From JAUIEH01 sp964483375 (lineage in GTDB: Bacteria; Pseudomonadota; Alphaproteobacteria; Caulobacterales; Maricaulaceae), in the NCBI GenBank assembly GCA_964483375.1, contig CAZABJ010000017.1:1-44746 (forward strand): 44,746 nucleotides of DNA, in the 5' to 3' direction. The notes beneath the pieces are model-generated. The model did not search any database. It was not told where the DNA came from and saw only the letters and a list, made by a program, of their open reading frames with translations. A program made the position numbers and the translations under genes. Shown in pieces: positions 22,536-31,742 of the stretch; the first letter of the stretch is position 1; every line of letters starts with the position of its first letter.

Positions 22536-22984
22536 TGCAGGATCTCCTGAACCAACACTATGTGTGGCTGAAGGCGTTCCACATCATCAGCGTCGTCTTC
22601 TGGATGGCGGCGATGCTCTATCTGCCGCGCCTCTATGTGTACCATTCGACGGCTGAGCCCGGGGGCGAGCTCGAAACCGCTCTGAAAACGCAAGAGCGCA
22701 ATCTCCTCAAAATCATCATGAACCCGGCGTCCATAGCGGTCTGGTTGTTCGCCGTGTTGATGCTTTGGGCGCGCCCGCAACTTTTCGGGGCTGGATGGTT
22801 CCACATTAAGTTGGCGTTAGTGATCGGACTGACAGGGTTGCATCACTATTACGCCAGCGCTTTTAAGCGGTTTGACCGTGGAGAGCGTCCCCGTTCTGAA
22901 CGGTTTTGGCGTATAATCAACGAAGCGCCGGCGTTGACGACGATCGGCGTGGTTATTTTGGCTGTGGTCAAGCCGTTTGTTTGA
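22535..22984 (+). CDS. hemJ: Protoporphyrinogen IX oxidase, HemJ type
   Basis: HemJ oxidises protoporphyrinogen IX to protoporphyrin IX in Gram-negative bacteria that lack HemG and HemY. The 149-residue product has four predicted membrane helices. It shows the conserved start WLKAFHIISVVFWMAAMLYL with the essential His, PRLYVYH, then WFHIKLALVIGLTGLHHYY, and the end NEAPALTTIGVVILAVVKPF. The ATG at 22535 overlaps the hemH stop as TGATG; an upstream GTG at 22511 would add eight residues. Confidence 0.93.
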   Translation: MQDLLNQHYVWLKAFHIISVVFWMAAMLYLPRLYVYHSTAEPGGELETALKTQERNLLKIIMNPASIAVWLFAVLMLWARPQLFGAGWFHIKLALVIGLTGLHHYYASAFKRFDRGERPRSERFWRIINEAPALTTIGVVILAVVKPFV

Positions 22985-23188
22985 GCGCTCATCGGTCGGG
23001 GCGCGCTTGACCGTCCCGGGCGGATATGGTTCTCAGCATCCACGCGGGTATCGCAGCTCCCTGAGAAGCCTATCGGCGGTTCCACGCCGCCCACCGCTTC
23101 TTGCTTGATCCGATTTCATACGCCTCGTCCTTCCGGCGACGCCGCGCGCGATCCCTCCTTCGCTCCTGTCTCGTTTAAGAAACGCAAG

Positions 23189-24490
23189 ATGACCGACGCT
23201 TCCGCCACACCGCCCTTCGACTCTCTGGAGAAAATGACTCTTCAGGAGCTGAAGAAGGAATCACCCGCGACGCTTCTGAAGTTCGCTGAAGAGCTCGAGG
23301 TCGAGAACGCCTCGTCCATGCGCAAGCAGGACATGATGTTCGCGATTCTCAAGGAGCTCGCTGAACGCGATGTGGAGATCGGCGGCGGCGGCGTGTTGGA
23401 GGTTCTGCTCGACGGGTTCGGATTTCTGCGATCGCCAGAAGCGAACTACCTCCCCGGGCCGGACGACATTTATGTCAGCCCCTCGCAGATCAAGCGGTTC
23501 GGCTTGCGTACCGGCGACACGATCGAAGGTCAGATCAGGGCGCCGCGCGACGGGGAGCGATATTTTGCGCTCGTCAAAGTCGCTGGGATCAACTTCCAAG
23601 ATCCTGAGCGGTCACGCCATAAGGTTCACTTCGACAATCTCACCCCGCTCTATCCCGACGAGCGCTTTCTGCTGGAGCCTAACGACCCGACGGTCAAAGA
23701 CCGCTCAGGTCGTGTGATCGACATCGTCTCCCCTCTCGGCAAAGGCCAGCGCGCCCTAATCGTGGCGCCGCCCCGGACGGGTAAGACCGTGCTCCTGCAG
23801 AACATCGTCCACTCGATCGAATCGAACCATCCCGATTGCTACGTGATCGTGCTGCTCATTGATGAGCGGCCCGAAGAAGTCACCGACATGCAGCGCTCAG
23901 TGAAGGGCGAGGTCATTTCCTCGACCTTCGACGAACCAGCGACCCGGCACGTACAAGTCGCTGAGATGGTCATCGAAAAAGCCAAGCGACTGACCGAACA
24001 CGGCCGCGACGTGGTGATCTTGTTGGACTCGATCACCCGCTTAGGCCGGGCCTACAACACAGTAGTCCCCTCTTCTGGCAAGGTGTTGACCGGCGGCGTC
24101 GACGCCAATGCGCTCCAGCGACCCAAGCGCTTTTTCGGCGCGGCGCGAAATCTGGAGGAAGGCGGATCGCTCACCATCATCGCGACGGCGCTCATTGAGA
24201 CGGGCTCGCGAATGGACGAAGTGATCTTCGAGGAGTTCAAAGGCACCGGCAACTCGGAGATCATCCTTGATCGGAAAGTCTCCGATAAGCGGGTCTTCCC
24301 CGCTATCGACGTCACCAAGTCGGGCACCCGTAAAGAGGAACTGCTCGTCCCACGCGAGACGCTTCAGAAGATGTACGTGCTCCGCCGGATCCTCAATCCG
24401 ATGGGCACCCAAGACGCCATCGAGTTCCTGCTCGACAAGCTGCGTCAGACGAAAACGAATGACGAATTCTTCCAGTCGATGAACACGTGA
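23189..24490 (+). CDS. rho: Transcription termination factor Rho
   Basis: Hexameric RNA-dependent ATPase that ends transcription. The 433-residue product has the N-terminal MTLQELKKESPATLLKFAEE helical domain, the RNA-binding cold-shock-like region with GFGFLRSPEANYLPGPDDIYVS, Walker A APPRTGKT, Walker B VVILLDSITRLGRAYN, the Q loop SSGKVLTGGVDANAL and the R loop KGTGNSEIILDRK. I use the ATG at 23189; the frame is open upstream without family similarity. A 204-bp leader separates it from hemJ; Rho genes are often autoregulated there, but no specific element stood out. Confidence 0.97.
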   Translation: MTDASATPPFDSLEKMTLQELKKESPATLLKFAEELEVENASSMRKQDMMFAILKELAERDVEIGGGGVLEVLLDGFGFLRSPEANYLPGPDDIYVSPSQIKRFGLRTGDTIEGQIRAPRDGERYFALVKVAGINFQDPERSRHKVHFDNLTPLYPDERFLLEPNDPTVKDRSGRVIDIVSPLGKGQRALIVAPPRTGKTVLLQNIVHSIESNHPDCYVIVLLIDERPEEVTDMQRSVKGEVISSTFDEPATRHVQVAEMVIEKAKRLTEHGRDVVILLDSITRLGRAYNTVVPSSGKVLTGGVDANALQRPKRFFGAARNLEEGGSLTIIATALIETGSRMDEVIFEEFKGTGNSEIILDRKVSDKRVFPAIDVTKSGTRKEELLVPRETLQKMYVLRRILNPMGTQDAIEFLLDKLRQTKTNDEFFQSMNT

Positions 24491-24541
24491 GTCAGGTCGA
24501 GACCCGCCGCCGCCAACGCTGGTGACGGCAGGTCCCGAGGA

Positions 24542-25516
24542 TCATTCTGCGCAGGCTGCAAGTCCGGCCTCATAGGCTGGATCCCTCGCCAGCACGCCGA
24601 AGGCGGAAATCGGCCGATCCGTCGCCAATATGTCGACGCCGGTTTCCGCGATGTCGACATAGCGGAAGATGTCGCCGCTGCGGTCGATCTCCCCGTCGAT
24701 TGAGCGGTCGGTCGGACCTAACGTGCCGAAGATCACGAACGAGCCGCGACGGCGGATTTCTGCGAACAGCGCTGCATCAGGCGCGTCGGTCCCCGTCCAA
24801 GCCAACACGCGGCTCAAATCGACGCCGGCGTTCTCTAACCGGTCCAGATCGGAGACCCGGTCGACACTGGCTGAGATCATGATGTCTCTGTCCAGTCGCG
24901 CGACACGCTCCGCGGCGCGCGGGGTGTACGTGATCAAAATGACGTCGTTTTCCGCGTCCGCCGCGCGCACCGCATCGACAACGTCTTCCATGAGCGCGAG
25001 CTCTTTGACGTCGAGCTGTAAAATCGTACGGCCTGCCGCCCACGCCAGAGCGTCGTCCAGCCGGCCGATGCGCGCCGGCGTCTGCGTGCCCCGGAAGTCC
25101 CTGAGGCTGCACTCGGCCAAGGAGGCGAAATCGCGGTCTTCAAGGTCGCCGGTGCAAGTGGATCGACGAGACAGCTCAGCATCGTGGAAGAGCACCAATT
25201 CTCCGTCGGCCGTCGCCCGGACGTCCGCCTCGATGACCACCGGCGCTGCGGCGAAGGTCGTGCGGAACGTGGAAAGAGCGTTCTCGGGCGCGCCGCGTCC
25301 TGGGCCGCCGCGGTGGGCGGAGACGACCGTCACCCCCTCCTCCTGCAGACATCTCAGATAGGCGGGCAACGGACGGTCGCCCGGGCTCAATCGATCAACC
25401 GACGCCGTCTCGGAAGCCGCCGCGGCAGGCCCGCTCAGCGCCGTCTCTTCGCCGCCGTCGCAGCCTGCCAGCGTCACCGCGCCGGCGAGGCCGAAGATGA
25501 TGCGACGACCGATCAC
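24542..25516 (-). CDS. Glycerophosphodiester phosphodiesterase-family lipoprotein
   Basis: The 324-residue product has a lipoprotein signal with lipobox TLAGC (Cys19), a short Ala/Ser-rich linker, and a TIM-barrel GDPD-like domain. Visible catalytic parts are SAHRGGPGRGAPENAL (His68, Arg69, Glu), VVIEADVRATADGELVLFHD with the metal Glu/Asp and the second His, and TILQLDVKE. Such enzymes split glycerophosphodiesters; here it would act in the periplasm, anchored to a membrane. The GTG start overlaps the upstream dienelactone-hydrolase stop as GTGA. Confidence 0.87.
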   Translation of the reverse strand: MIGRRIIFGLAGAVTLAGCDGGEETALSGPAAAASETASVDRLSPGDRPLPAYLRCLQEEGVTVVSAHRGGPGRGAPENALSTFRTTFAAAPVVIEADVRATADGELVLFHDAELSRRSTCTGDLEDRDFASLAECSLRDFRGTQTPARIGRLDDALAWAAGRTILQLDVKELALMEDVVDAVRAADAENDVILITYTPRAAERVARLDRDIMISASVDRVSDLDRLENAGVDLSRVLAWTGTDAPDAALFAEIRRRGSFVIFGTLGPTDRSIDGEIDRSGDIFRYVDIAETGVDILATDRPISAFGVLARDPAYEAGLAACAE

Positions 25517-26214
25517 GCCAGATGTTCCTGGAAAAAGCTCAGCGTGCGCGCGTTGGCCGTCGCGGCGGTCTCCTCGTCGAAGTGCTTGCCGCCGACGCGG
25601 GCGAAGGCGTGATCCATGTCTGGATACTGATGCAGCGAGACCAGCGGATGGTTATGCAGCGCATCGGTGATCGCCGTCTGAGCCTTGGGCGGCACGTATT
25701 CGTCCTTGCCCGCGATGTGGAGCATCAGCCGAGCCTCCATGCGCTCGATCTCCGAAAGCCGGTTTTCGATCCCGACGCCGTAATAACCCACCGCCGCGTC
25801 AACGTCGGTGCGGACGGCCGTCAAAAACGCCAGCATGCCACCCAGGCAATAGCCCACCGCGCCGACCCGGCCGGTCGTGGCTTCATGGTCGCGCAACGTC
25901 GCCACCGCCGCGCCGATATCGTCGACGCCTTGATCGACGTCGAAGGCTTGGAAGAGCTCGAACGCACGACCCCATTCCGCCTCGGTGTTGTCTGTGAGCA
26001 TGATCTCCGGCTCAATGCGCCAGAACAGATCGGGGCACAGAGCGACATAGCCCTCACGCGCAAGCTCGTCGCAGATACGGCGCATCTCAGTGTTGATCCC
26101 GAAAATCTCCTGGATCACCACCACGCCGGGGCCGCGCCCGTCCAGGCCGGGCCGGGCGAGATATCCGGTGAAGCTCCCGCCAGTCGTCTCGATGGTGATG
26201 TGCCGTCCGCTCAT
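25513..26214 (-). CDS. Dienelactone hydrolase family protein
   Basis: The 233-residue product is an alpha/beta-hydrolase of the dienelactone hydrolase family. The characteristic residues fall at the classical numbering: Glu36 (VVIQEIFGIN), nucleophile Cys123 (GYCLGG), Asp171 (AGKDEYVP) and His202 (PDMDHAF). A cysteine instead of serine nucleophile is the family hallmark. No chlorocatechol or other aromatic-degradation genes adjoin it, so a general esterase or lactonase role is as likely. It is co-translated with the GDPD-like lipoprotein downstream through a 4-bp overlap. Confidence 0.92.
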   Translation of the reverse strand: MSGRHITIETTGGSFTGYLARPGLDGRGPGVVVIQEIFGINTEMRRICDELAREGYVALCPDLFWRIEPEIMLTDNTEAEWGRAFELFQAFDVDQGVDDIGAAVATLRDHEATTGRVGAVGYCLGGMLAFLTAVRTDVDAAVGYYGVGIENRLSEIERMEARLMLHIAGKDEYVPPKAQTAITDALHNHPLVSLHQYPDMDHAFARVGGKHFDEETAATANARTLSFFQEHLA

Positions 26215-26349
26215 GGGGCGTCCTCCCTGAAGATTGGGCGGCCACGCTAGTCCGCTTAGCCTCCCCCTGAAAGCCGCATCACGTCAGACTGCCCGACAGC
26301 GCCGGTTGGGCTATCCTGTCCGGCTCAGACCCGAAAGGCCTCGCCCGTC

Positions 26350-26631
26350 ATGAAGATGAACATCACCGTGGAATGCACGCCCGAAGAAGCCCGCGCCTTT
26401 TTGGGTCTGCCTGACGTTTCCCCGATCAACGAGCTGATGGTGGAGACGGCCCGGGAGCGGATCGAAAAGAACGTCGAGATGGTCGACCCCGCCCAGCTGA
26501 TGAAGAACTGGACGGCGTTCGGAGGCATGGTCGCGGACCAATTTCTCCAGGTCATGTCCGCCGCTGTCGGCGCGCCGGGCGACGGGACTGACCCCGTCGA
26601 CCCGACGTCTCGGCGAGCCGGCAAGGAGTGA
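26350..26631 (+). CDS. DUF6489-like small protein upstream of mnmE
   Basis: The 93-residue product begins MKMNITVECTPEEARAFLGLPDVSP and continues with an amphipathic helical region ending in a Pro/Gly-rich tail. It fits the small conserved alphaproteobacterial family called DUF6489, of unknown function; the match is from memory of the family's opening and is moderate. The stop overlaps the mnmE GTG as GTGA, so its translation is coupled to mnmE. A 135-bp gap upstream should carry the promoter of the mnmE series. Confidence 0.75.
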   Translation: MKMNITVECTPEEARAFLGLPDVSPINELMVETARERIEKNVEMVDPAQLMKNWTAFGGMVADQFLQVMSAAVGAPGDGTDPVDPTSRRAGKE

Positions 26632-27971
26632 GCGCGGCCCAGCCCACGATCTTCGCGCCCGCCACAGGCGCCGCCCGTGCGGCGGTGACGGTGTTGCGGG
26701 TGTCGGGACCGCTCGCGAGGGCCATCCTGGGGCGGCTGATAGACATCATCCCAGCGCCGCGCGAGGCCGCGTTACGCGCCGTCCGTAGCTCCGACGGCGC
26801 GGTCATCGACCGGGGGTTGGTGTTGTGGTTTCCCGGCCCGGGCAGCTTCACCGGCGAAGATCTGTTCGAACTCCAGCTGCATGGCGGCCCCGCCATCATC
26901 GCCGCGACCAGTGAGGCGCTTTTGGCGGCCGGCGCCGTTCCCGCGGAGCCCGGCGCCTTTACCCGCCGGGCGTTTGAAAACGGCAAGCTCGACCTCACTC
27001 AGGCCGAGGCTATCGCCGACTTGGTCGACGCCGAAACCGACGCTCAAAGACGACAAGCGCTGCGCCAGCTCGACGGCGGCGTCAGCGAAATCTACGACGC
27101 GCTCCGCGCTCAGCTCACAGACGCGCTCGCCTGGATTGAAGCGGCCGTGGATTTCCCGGACGAGGGCGACGTGCCCGGCGCGGTGGCGCTGGAGGCGCGG
27201 TCTCCGCTCGCCGCCGCCCAAGCCGAACTCGCCCGGCAATTGGCCGCGGCTGAACGCGGCGAACGCATCCGAGAGGGCTTCACCGTCGCCATCATCGGCG
27301 CGCCGAATGTCGGCAAGTCGACGCTTTTGAACCGGCTTGCGCGGCGCGAGGCGGCCATCGTCGCTGACGTGCCCGGCACCACCCGTGATGTGATTGAGGT
27401 GCGTCGCATCCTCGCCGGCCACGTGGTGGTGTTCGCCGACACCGCGGGTCTTCGCGGAACCGACGACGCTGTTGAGCGCGAAGGCGTGGCCCGCGCCCGA
27501 CAAGCCGCCGCCGACGCCGATCTTCGCATTGGCGTCGTCGACTTGGCGCGGAACGCGGAAACCGCCGCGGCTCTAGACGGGCTCAGCGACGGCGATCTCA
27601 TTTGGCTGAACAAGCGCGATCTCGCGCCCCAGACCGCAATGGCGCCATTAACCCAGTTCCACGTGGAACAGCTTGGCGGCTCCGCCTTAGAGGGGTCCGG
27701 CGTCGAGGCGTTGGAAGCCGCCGTCGCGGCGCGGGTCGCTCACAAACTCTCAGCCGACGAGGGCCCGACGCTGACCCGCGCGCGCCATCGCCAAGCCGTC
27801 GCCGCAGCGCTTCAGGCGCTTGCGCGGGCGGAGGGTCGATTGGCTTCAGACCCGGAGCTCGCGGCGGAAGACGTGCGCGCCGCCGCGGCCGCTCTGGCGC
27901 GGCTGACCGGGCGCATTGATGTAGAAGATGTGCTCGACCGCATCTTCGGAGACTTCTGTATCGGGAAGTAG
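26628..27971 (+). CDS. mnmE: tRNA uridine-5-carboxymethylaminomethyl modification GTPase MnmE
   Basis: With MnmG it modifies U34 of certain tRNAs. The 447-residue product has the N-terminal formyl-folate domain (TIFAPATGAARAAVTVLRVSG), a helical domain interrupted by the GTPase domain with P-loop GAPNVGKST (224-232), VADVPGTTRDVIE, DTAGLRG and LNKRDL, and the C-terminal CIGK that ends the protein and holds the essential Cys. The start is a GTG coupled to the small gene upstream. A parS-like palindrome lies within the coding sequence at 27655-27670. Confidence 0.96.
   Translation: MSAAQPTIFAPATGAARAAVTVLRVSGPLARAILGRLIDIIPAPREAALRAVRSSDGAVIDRGLVLWFPGPGSFTGEDLFELQLHGGPAIIAATSEALLAAGAVPAEPGAFTRRAFENGKLDLTQAEAIADLVDAETDAQRRQALRQLDGGVSEIYDALRAQLTDALAWIEAAVDFPDEGDVPGAVALEARSPLAAAQAELARQLAAAERGERIREGFTVAIIGAPNVGKSTLLNRLARREAAIVADVPGTTRDVIEVRRILAGHVVVFADTAGLRGTDDAVEREGVARARQAAADADLRIGVVDLARNAETAAALDGLSDGDLIWLNKRDLAPQTAMAPLTQFHVEQLGGSALEGSGVEALEAAVAARVAHKLSADEGPTLTRARHRQAVAAALQALARAEGRLASDPELAAEDVRAAAAALARLTGRIDVEDVLDRIFGDFCIGK
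27655..27670. promoter_or_regulatory. parS-like site 1 (inside mnmE)
   Basis: AGTTCCACGTGGAACA holds the perfect 14-bp palindrome GTTCCACGTGGAAC (27656-27669), differing from the bacterial parS consensus TGTTCCACGTGAAACA at two positions. It codes for FHVE in mnmE. It is 337 bp from the perfect site 2, so it probably belongs to one ParB-loading cluster. Confidence 0.75.
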
Positions 27972-27991
27972 CGGTTAGAATTCGTTAACCC

Positions 27992-28007
27992 TGTTCCACG
28001 TGAAACA
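27992..28007. promoter_or_regulatory. parS: parS site 2 (perfect match), mnmE-mnmG gap
   Basis: TGTTCCACGTGAAACA is an exact match to the bacterial centromere consensus TGTTNCACGTGAAACA bound by chromosomal ParB. It sits 20 bp after the mnmE stop and about 3 kb before parA. ParB should load here and spread as a CTP-dependent clamp. Confidence 0.95.
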
Positions 28008-28166
28008 CGGGGCTGTTTTGAGACAAGATAGGGTTATCGCAGAAACTGCATTGGGCTTCTTTCTAAGGGCCGCGCCGTCGGGCTTAGCATGCCCGAGACG
28101 CTTCCCGTTTGGGCCGGAGGGGACTATCTCAAGGCCCTCCTGGAACGAAGGTTAGAGCCCAGCGCC

Positions 28167-30026
28167 ATGTGGGATGTGATCGTGATCGGCGGCGGCCATG
28201 CCGGCTGTGAGGCGGCGGCGGCGGCGGCCCGGGTCGGTGCGCGCACTTTGCTGCTGACTCACAAGCGCGCCACCATTGGCGAGATGTCGTGCAACCCGGC
28301 GATCGGCGGGTTGGGCAAGGGCCACCTCGTGCGGGAGATCGACGCGTTGGACGGCGTGATGGGACGCATCGCGGACGCCTCCGGCATCCAGTTTCGGCTG
28401 CTCAATCGCTCTAAAGGACCCGCCGTGCGCGGTCCCCGGACCCAGTCGGACCGCAAGCTCTACCGCGAGGCCATGCAAGCTGAGCTGGCCGCGACGCCGA
28501 ATTTGGAGATCCTCGAGGACGCCGTCGAAGACCTCATCCGCAAGGACGGGCGCGCGGTGGGCGTCCTGGGCGCGAGCGGACGCAGCTATGCCGCGCCGCG
28601 CGTGGTTCTGACGACCGGGACGTTTCTCAAAGGCATGATCCATATCGGCGAGCGTCGCATTCCCGCAGGCCGCGTCGGCGAGCGCCCGGCGATCGGATTG
28701 TCGGACACGCTCTACAGCCTTGGCTTTGCGATGGGTCGGCTCAAGACCGGCACGCCCGCACGGCTCGACGGCCGCACCATTGATTGGGAGGCGCTCGAGA
28801 CGCAGCCCGCCGACGATCCGCCGGTCCCGTTTTCGTTCCTCACCGGCAAGATCACCGTGCCGCAAATCGCCTGCGGGGTGACCCGAACGACGCCCGAGAC
28901 CCACGCCGTCATCGCGGACAATCTCGACAAGTCGGCGGTCTATGGCGGCGCGGTCCAGGGACGCGGCCCGCGTTATTGTCCGTCGATCGAAGACAAGGTG
29001 GTGCGGTTTGCGGATCGCGAGGCGCACCAGATCTTTCTCGAACCCGAGGGCCTGGACGATCACACGGTCTATCCCAACGGCATCTCCACCTCATTGCCCG
29101 AAGCGGTCCAAGAAGCGTTTCTGAAGACGATCCCGGGCTTGGAACGGGCCGCCGTCATCCGTCACGGCTATGCGATCGAATACGACTATGTGGACCCGCG
29201 CGAGCTGCGCGCCACGCTCGAAACCAAGCGCGTGCCCGGGCTCTATCTGGCGGGTCAGATCAACGGAACGACCGGCTATGAGGAAGCCGCCGCCCAGGGA
29301 TTGGCCGCGGGCCTCAACGCCGCGTTGGCGGCGGGCGGCGGGGAGCCGGCCACCTTTGACCGGTCGGAGGGTTATATCGGCGTGCTGATCGACGACCTGA
29401 CCACCCGCGGCGTGAGCGAGCCCTATCGCATGTTCACGTCGCGGGCGGAGTATCGTCTGACCTTGCGCGCCGACAACGCCGATCAGCGGCTTACCCCGCG
29501 GGGCGTCGCGCTGGGCTGCGTGGGCGGCGTGCGAGACCGTCGCTTCGCAGCCAAGGCCGCCGCGCTCGATGAGGCCCGCGCCCTGACGGAGCGTCTGAGC
29601 CTGACGCCGCCCGAAGCCGCAGCCCGAGGCTTGGCTGTCAATCAAGACGGCCGCCGCCGGACGGCGCTCGACTTGTTGGCCTATCCTGACGTGACGTTTG
29701 ATCACTTGGCTGAGGTGTGGCCCGACTTGCGTGAGCTGTCCGACGCGGTGCGAGAGCAGATCGAAATCGAGGCGCTCTATCGCGGCTATCTCGATCGGCA
29801 GGAGGCCGACATCATCGCGTTTCGGCGCGATGAGGCGCTGCGCATCCCGCACGACCTCGACTATGCCGGGGTCGGCGGACTGTCCAATGAGGTGCGCGAA
29901 AAACTCGAAGCGGTGCGACCGGCGACGCTGGGGCAGGCGGGGCGGATTGAGGGCGTCACGCCGGGCGCGCTGACCGCGCTGCTGGCGCATGTGAAGCGTG
30001 CGGCGAAAACGCGGGCCGGCGCGTGA
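28167..30026 (+). CDS. mnmG: tRNA uridine-5-carboxymethylaminomethyl modification enzyme MnmG (GidA)
   Basis: FAD-dependent partner of MnmE in wobble-uridine modification. The 619-residue product starts MWDVIVIGGGHAGCEAA (FAD Rossmann loop), then SCNPAIGGLGKGHLVREIDA, SKGPAVRGPRTQSDRKLY, GTFLKGMIHIGE, GRLKTGTPARLDGRTI, GYEEAAAQGLAAGLNA and SRAEYRLTLRADNADQRL. The frame is open 26 codons further upstream, but the ATG at 28167 is where the family begins. It overlaps rsmG by 4 bp. The 195-bp gap upstream contains the perfect parS site. Confidence 0.97.
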   Translation: MWDVIVIGGGHAGCEAAAAAARVGARTLLLTHKRATIGEMSCNPAIGGLGKGHLVREIDALDGVMGRIADASGIQFRLLNRSKGPAVRGPRTQSDRKLYREAMQAELAATPNLEILEDAVEDLIRKDGRAVGVLGASGRSYAAPRVVLTTGTFLKGMIHIGERRIPAGRVGERPAIGLSDTLYSLGFAMGRLKTGTPARLDGRTIDWEALETQPADDPPVPFSFLTGKITVPQIACGVTRTTPETHAVIADNLDKSAVYGGAVQGRGPRYCPSIEDKVVRFADREAHQIFLEPEGLDDHTVYPNGISTSLPEAVQEAFLKTIPGLERAAVIRHGYAIEYDYVDPRELRATLETKRVPGLYLAGQINGTTGYEEAAAQGLAAGLNAALAAGGGEPATFDRSEGYIGVLIDDLTTRGVSEPYRMFTSRAEYRLTLRADNADQRLTPRGVALGCVGGVRDRRFAAKAAALDEARALTERLSLTPPEAAARGLAVNQDGRRRTALDLLAYPDVTFDHLAEVWPDLRELSDAVREQIEIEALYRGYLDRQEADIIAFRRDEALRIPHDLDYAGVGGLSNEVREKLEAVRPATLGQAGRIEGVTPGALTALLAHVKRAAKTRAGA

Positions 30027-30649
30027 GCGCATTTGGACCTGAGGCGTTTTGCGAAGCGGCGGGCGTTCCACGTGAAACTGGCGAACGCTTCGAAACCTAT
30101 CGCGCGCTCCTGGAACGGTGGAACCGCCGGATCAATCTGGTCGGTCCCAAAACTCTGCCGGACTTTTGGCGCCGGCATGCATGGGACAGCGTGCAGCTCT
30201 TGCGGCACGCGCCGGAGGGCGCGCGGCGTTGGGTCGATTTCGGATCCGGGGCGGGGTTCCCCGGTCTCGCCGTCGCCACCGCACAGCCCACGCTTGAGGT
30301 GTCCGTCATTGAGTCGAACGCCAAAAAAGCGGCGTTCCTCCGGGAGGCTGCGCGCGCCGTCGGGGTCGACTTGGCGGTCTTCGGTCGACGCATCGAAGAC
30401 GTGACGCCGTTTGAAGTGGACGTCATCTCAGCCAGAGCGTTCGCGCCGTTGGACCGGCTCTTCGACTACGCGGCGCCTTGGTGGCGAGACCGCGTCACTG
30501 GGCTGTTCCTGAAGGGGAGAGACGTCGAGAAGGAAATCGCCGACGCAAAGTCGCGATGGGCCTTCGATATCGAATTGTCGGAAAGTGAAACTGACGACCA
30601 CGGGCGGATCGCCTGCGTGTCGCGTTTGCGCGCCGCGGGCGAATCTTAG
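30023..30649 (+). CDS. rsmG: 16S rRNA (guanine-527-N7) methyltransferase RsmG (GidB)
   Basis: Methylates G527 of 16S rRNA using S-adenosylmethionine. The 208-residue product shows WNRRINLVGP, the SAM loop VDFGSGAGFPGL (72-82), VSVIESNAKKAAFLRE, and VISARAFAPL, all family signatures. The GTG start overlaps the mnmG stop as GTGA. A parS-like site lies in the codons for GVPRET (30064-30079). A 251-bp gap follows before parA, where I see no further gene. Confidence 0.95.
   Translation: MSAFGPEAFCEAAGVPRETGERFETYRALLERWNRRINLVGPKTLPDFWRRHAWDSVQLLRHAPEGARRWVDFGSGAGFPGLAVATAQPTLEVSVIESNAKKAAFLREAARAVGVDLAVFGRRIEDVTPFEVDVISARAFAPLDRLFDYAAPWWRDRVTGLFLKGRDVEKEIADAKSRWAFDIELSESETDDHGRIACVSRLRAAGES
30064..30079. 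promoter_or_regulatory. parS-like site 3 (inside rsmG)
   Basis: CGTTCCACGTGAAACT matches parS at the inner 14 positions (GTTCCACGTGAAAC) and differs only at the two outermost bases. It is 2.07 kb from the perfect site and 0.8 kb before parA. It is a plausible third ParB site. Confidence 0.75.
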
Positions 30650-30900
30650 CAGGCCAGGCGAGCGAAGAAGAATTGGTCCAGAGGGTGACTTGCGCAGGCC
30701 CGTGGGCGATCGTATCGTCCACAAGCGCGCCAGAGCGGACAGAACGTCCCCGACGCGCGGGCCGAGAAAAAAATCGGCCGATGGGGTTCCTCAAGGGCTG
30801 GTGAGACTGGAACTGACGCGCAAATCAGCGCGGTTTAGGGCCGTCGAACACAATGCCAGAGGTCGGATGATCGCCGACCTGGCGGGAGAGGAGCTGGCCA

Positions 30901-31725
<825 letters not shown>

Positions 31726-31742
31726 CTTAAAGAGGAGCGCGC

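Noticed and set aside
27418..27432. CCACGTGG in mnmE as another parS
   Set aside because: The flanks (CGG and TGG) do not match the required GTT and AAC.
27974..27990. TTAG-AATTCG-TTAACC, possible CtrA site before parS site 2
   Set aside because: CtrA consensus needs TTAA-N7-TTAA; the spacing and first half-site do not fit.
30760..30782. GGCCGA-N8-TCGGCC hairpin and palindrome ATCGGCCGAT next to a run of seven A in the rsmG-parA gap
   Set aside because: The T run would serve only leftward transcription, and no leftward gene ends here; as a rightward terminator it lacks a T tract.
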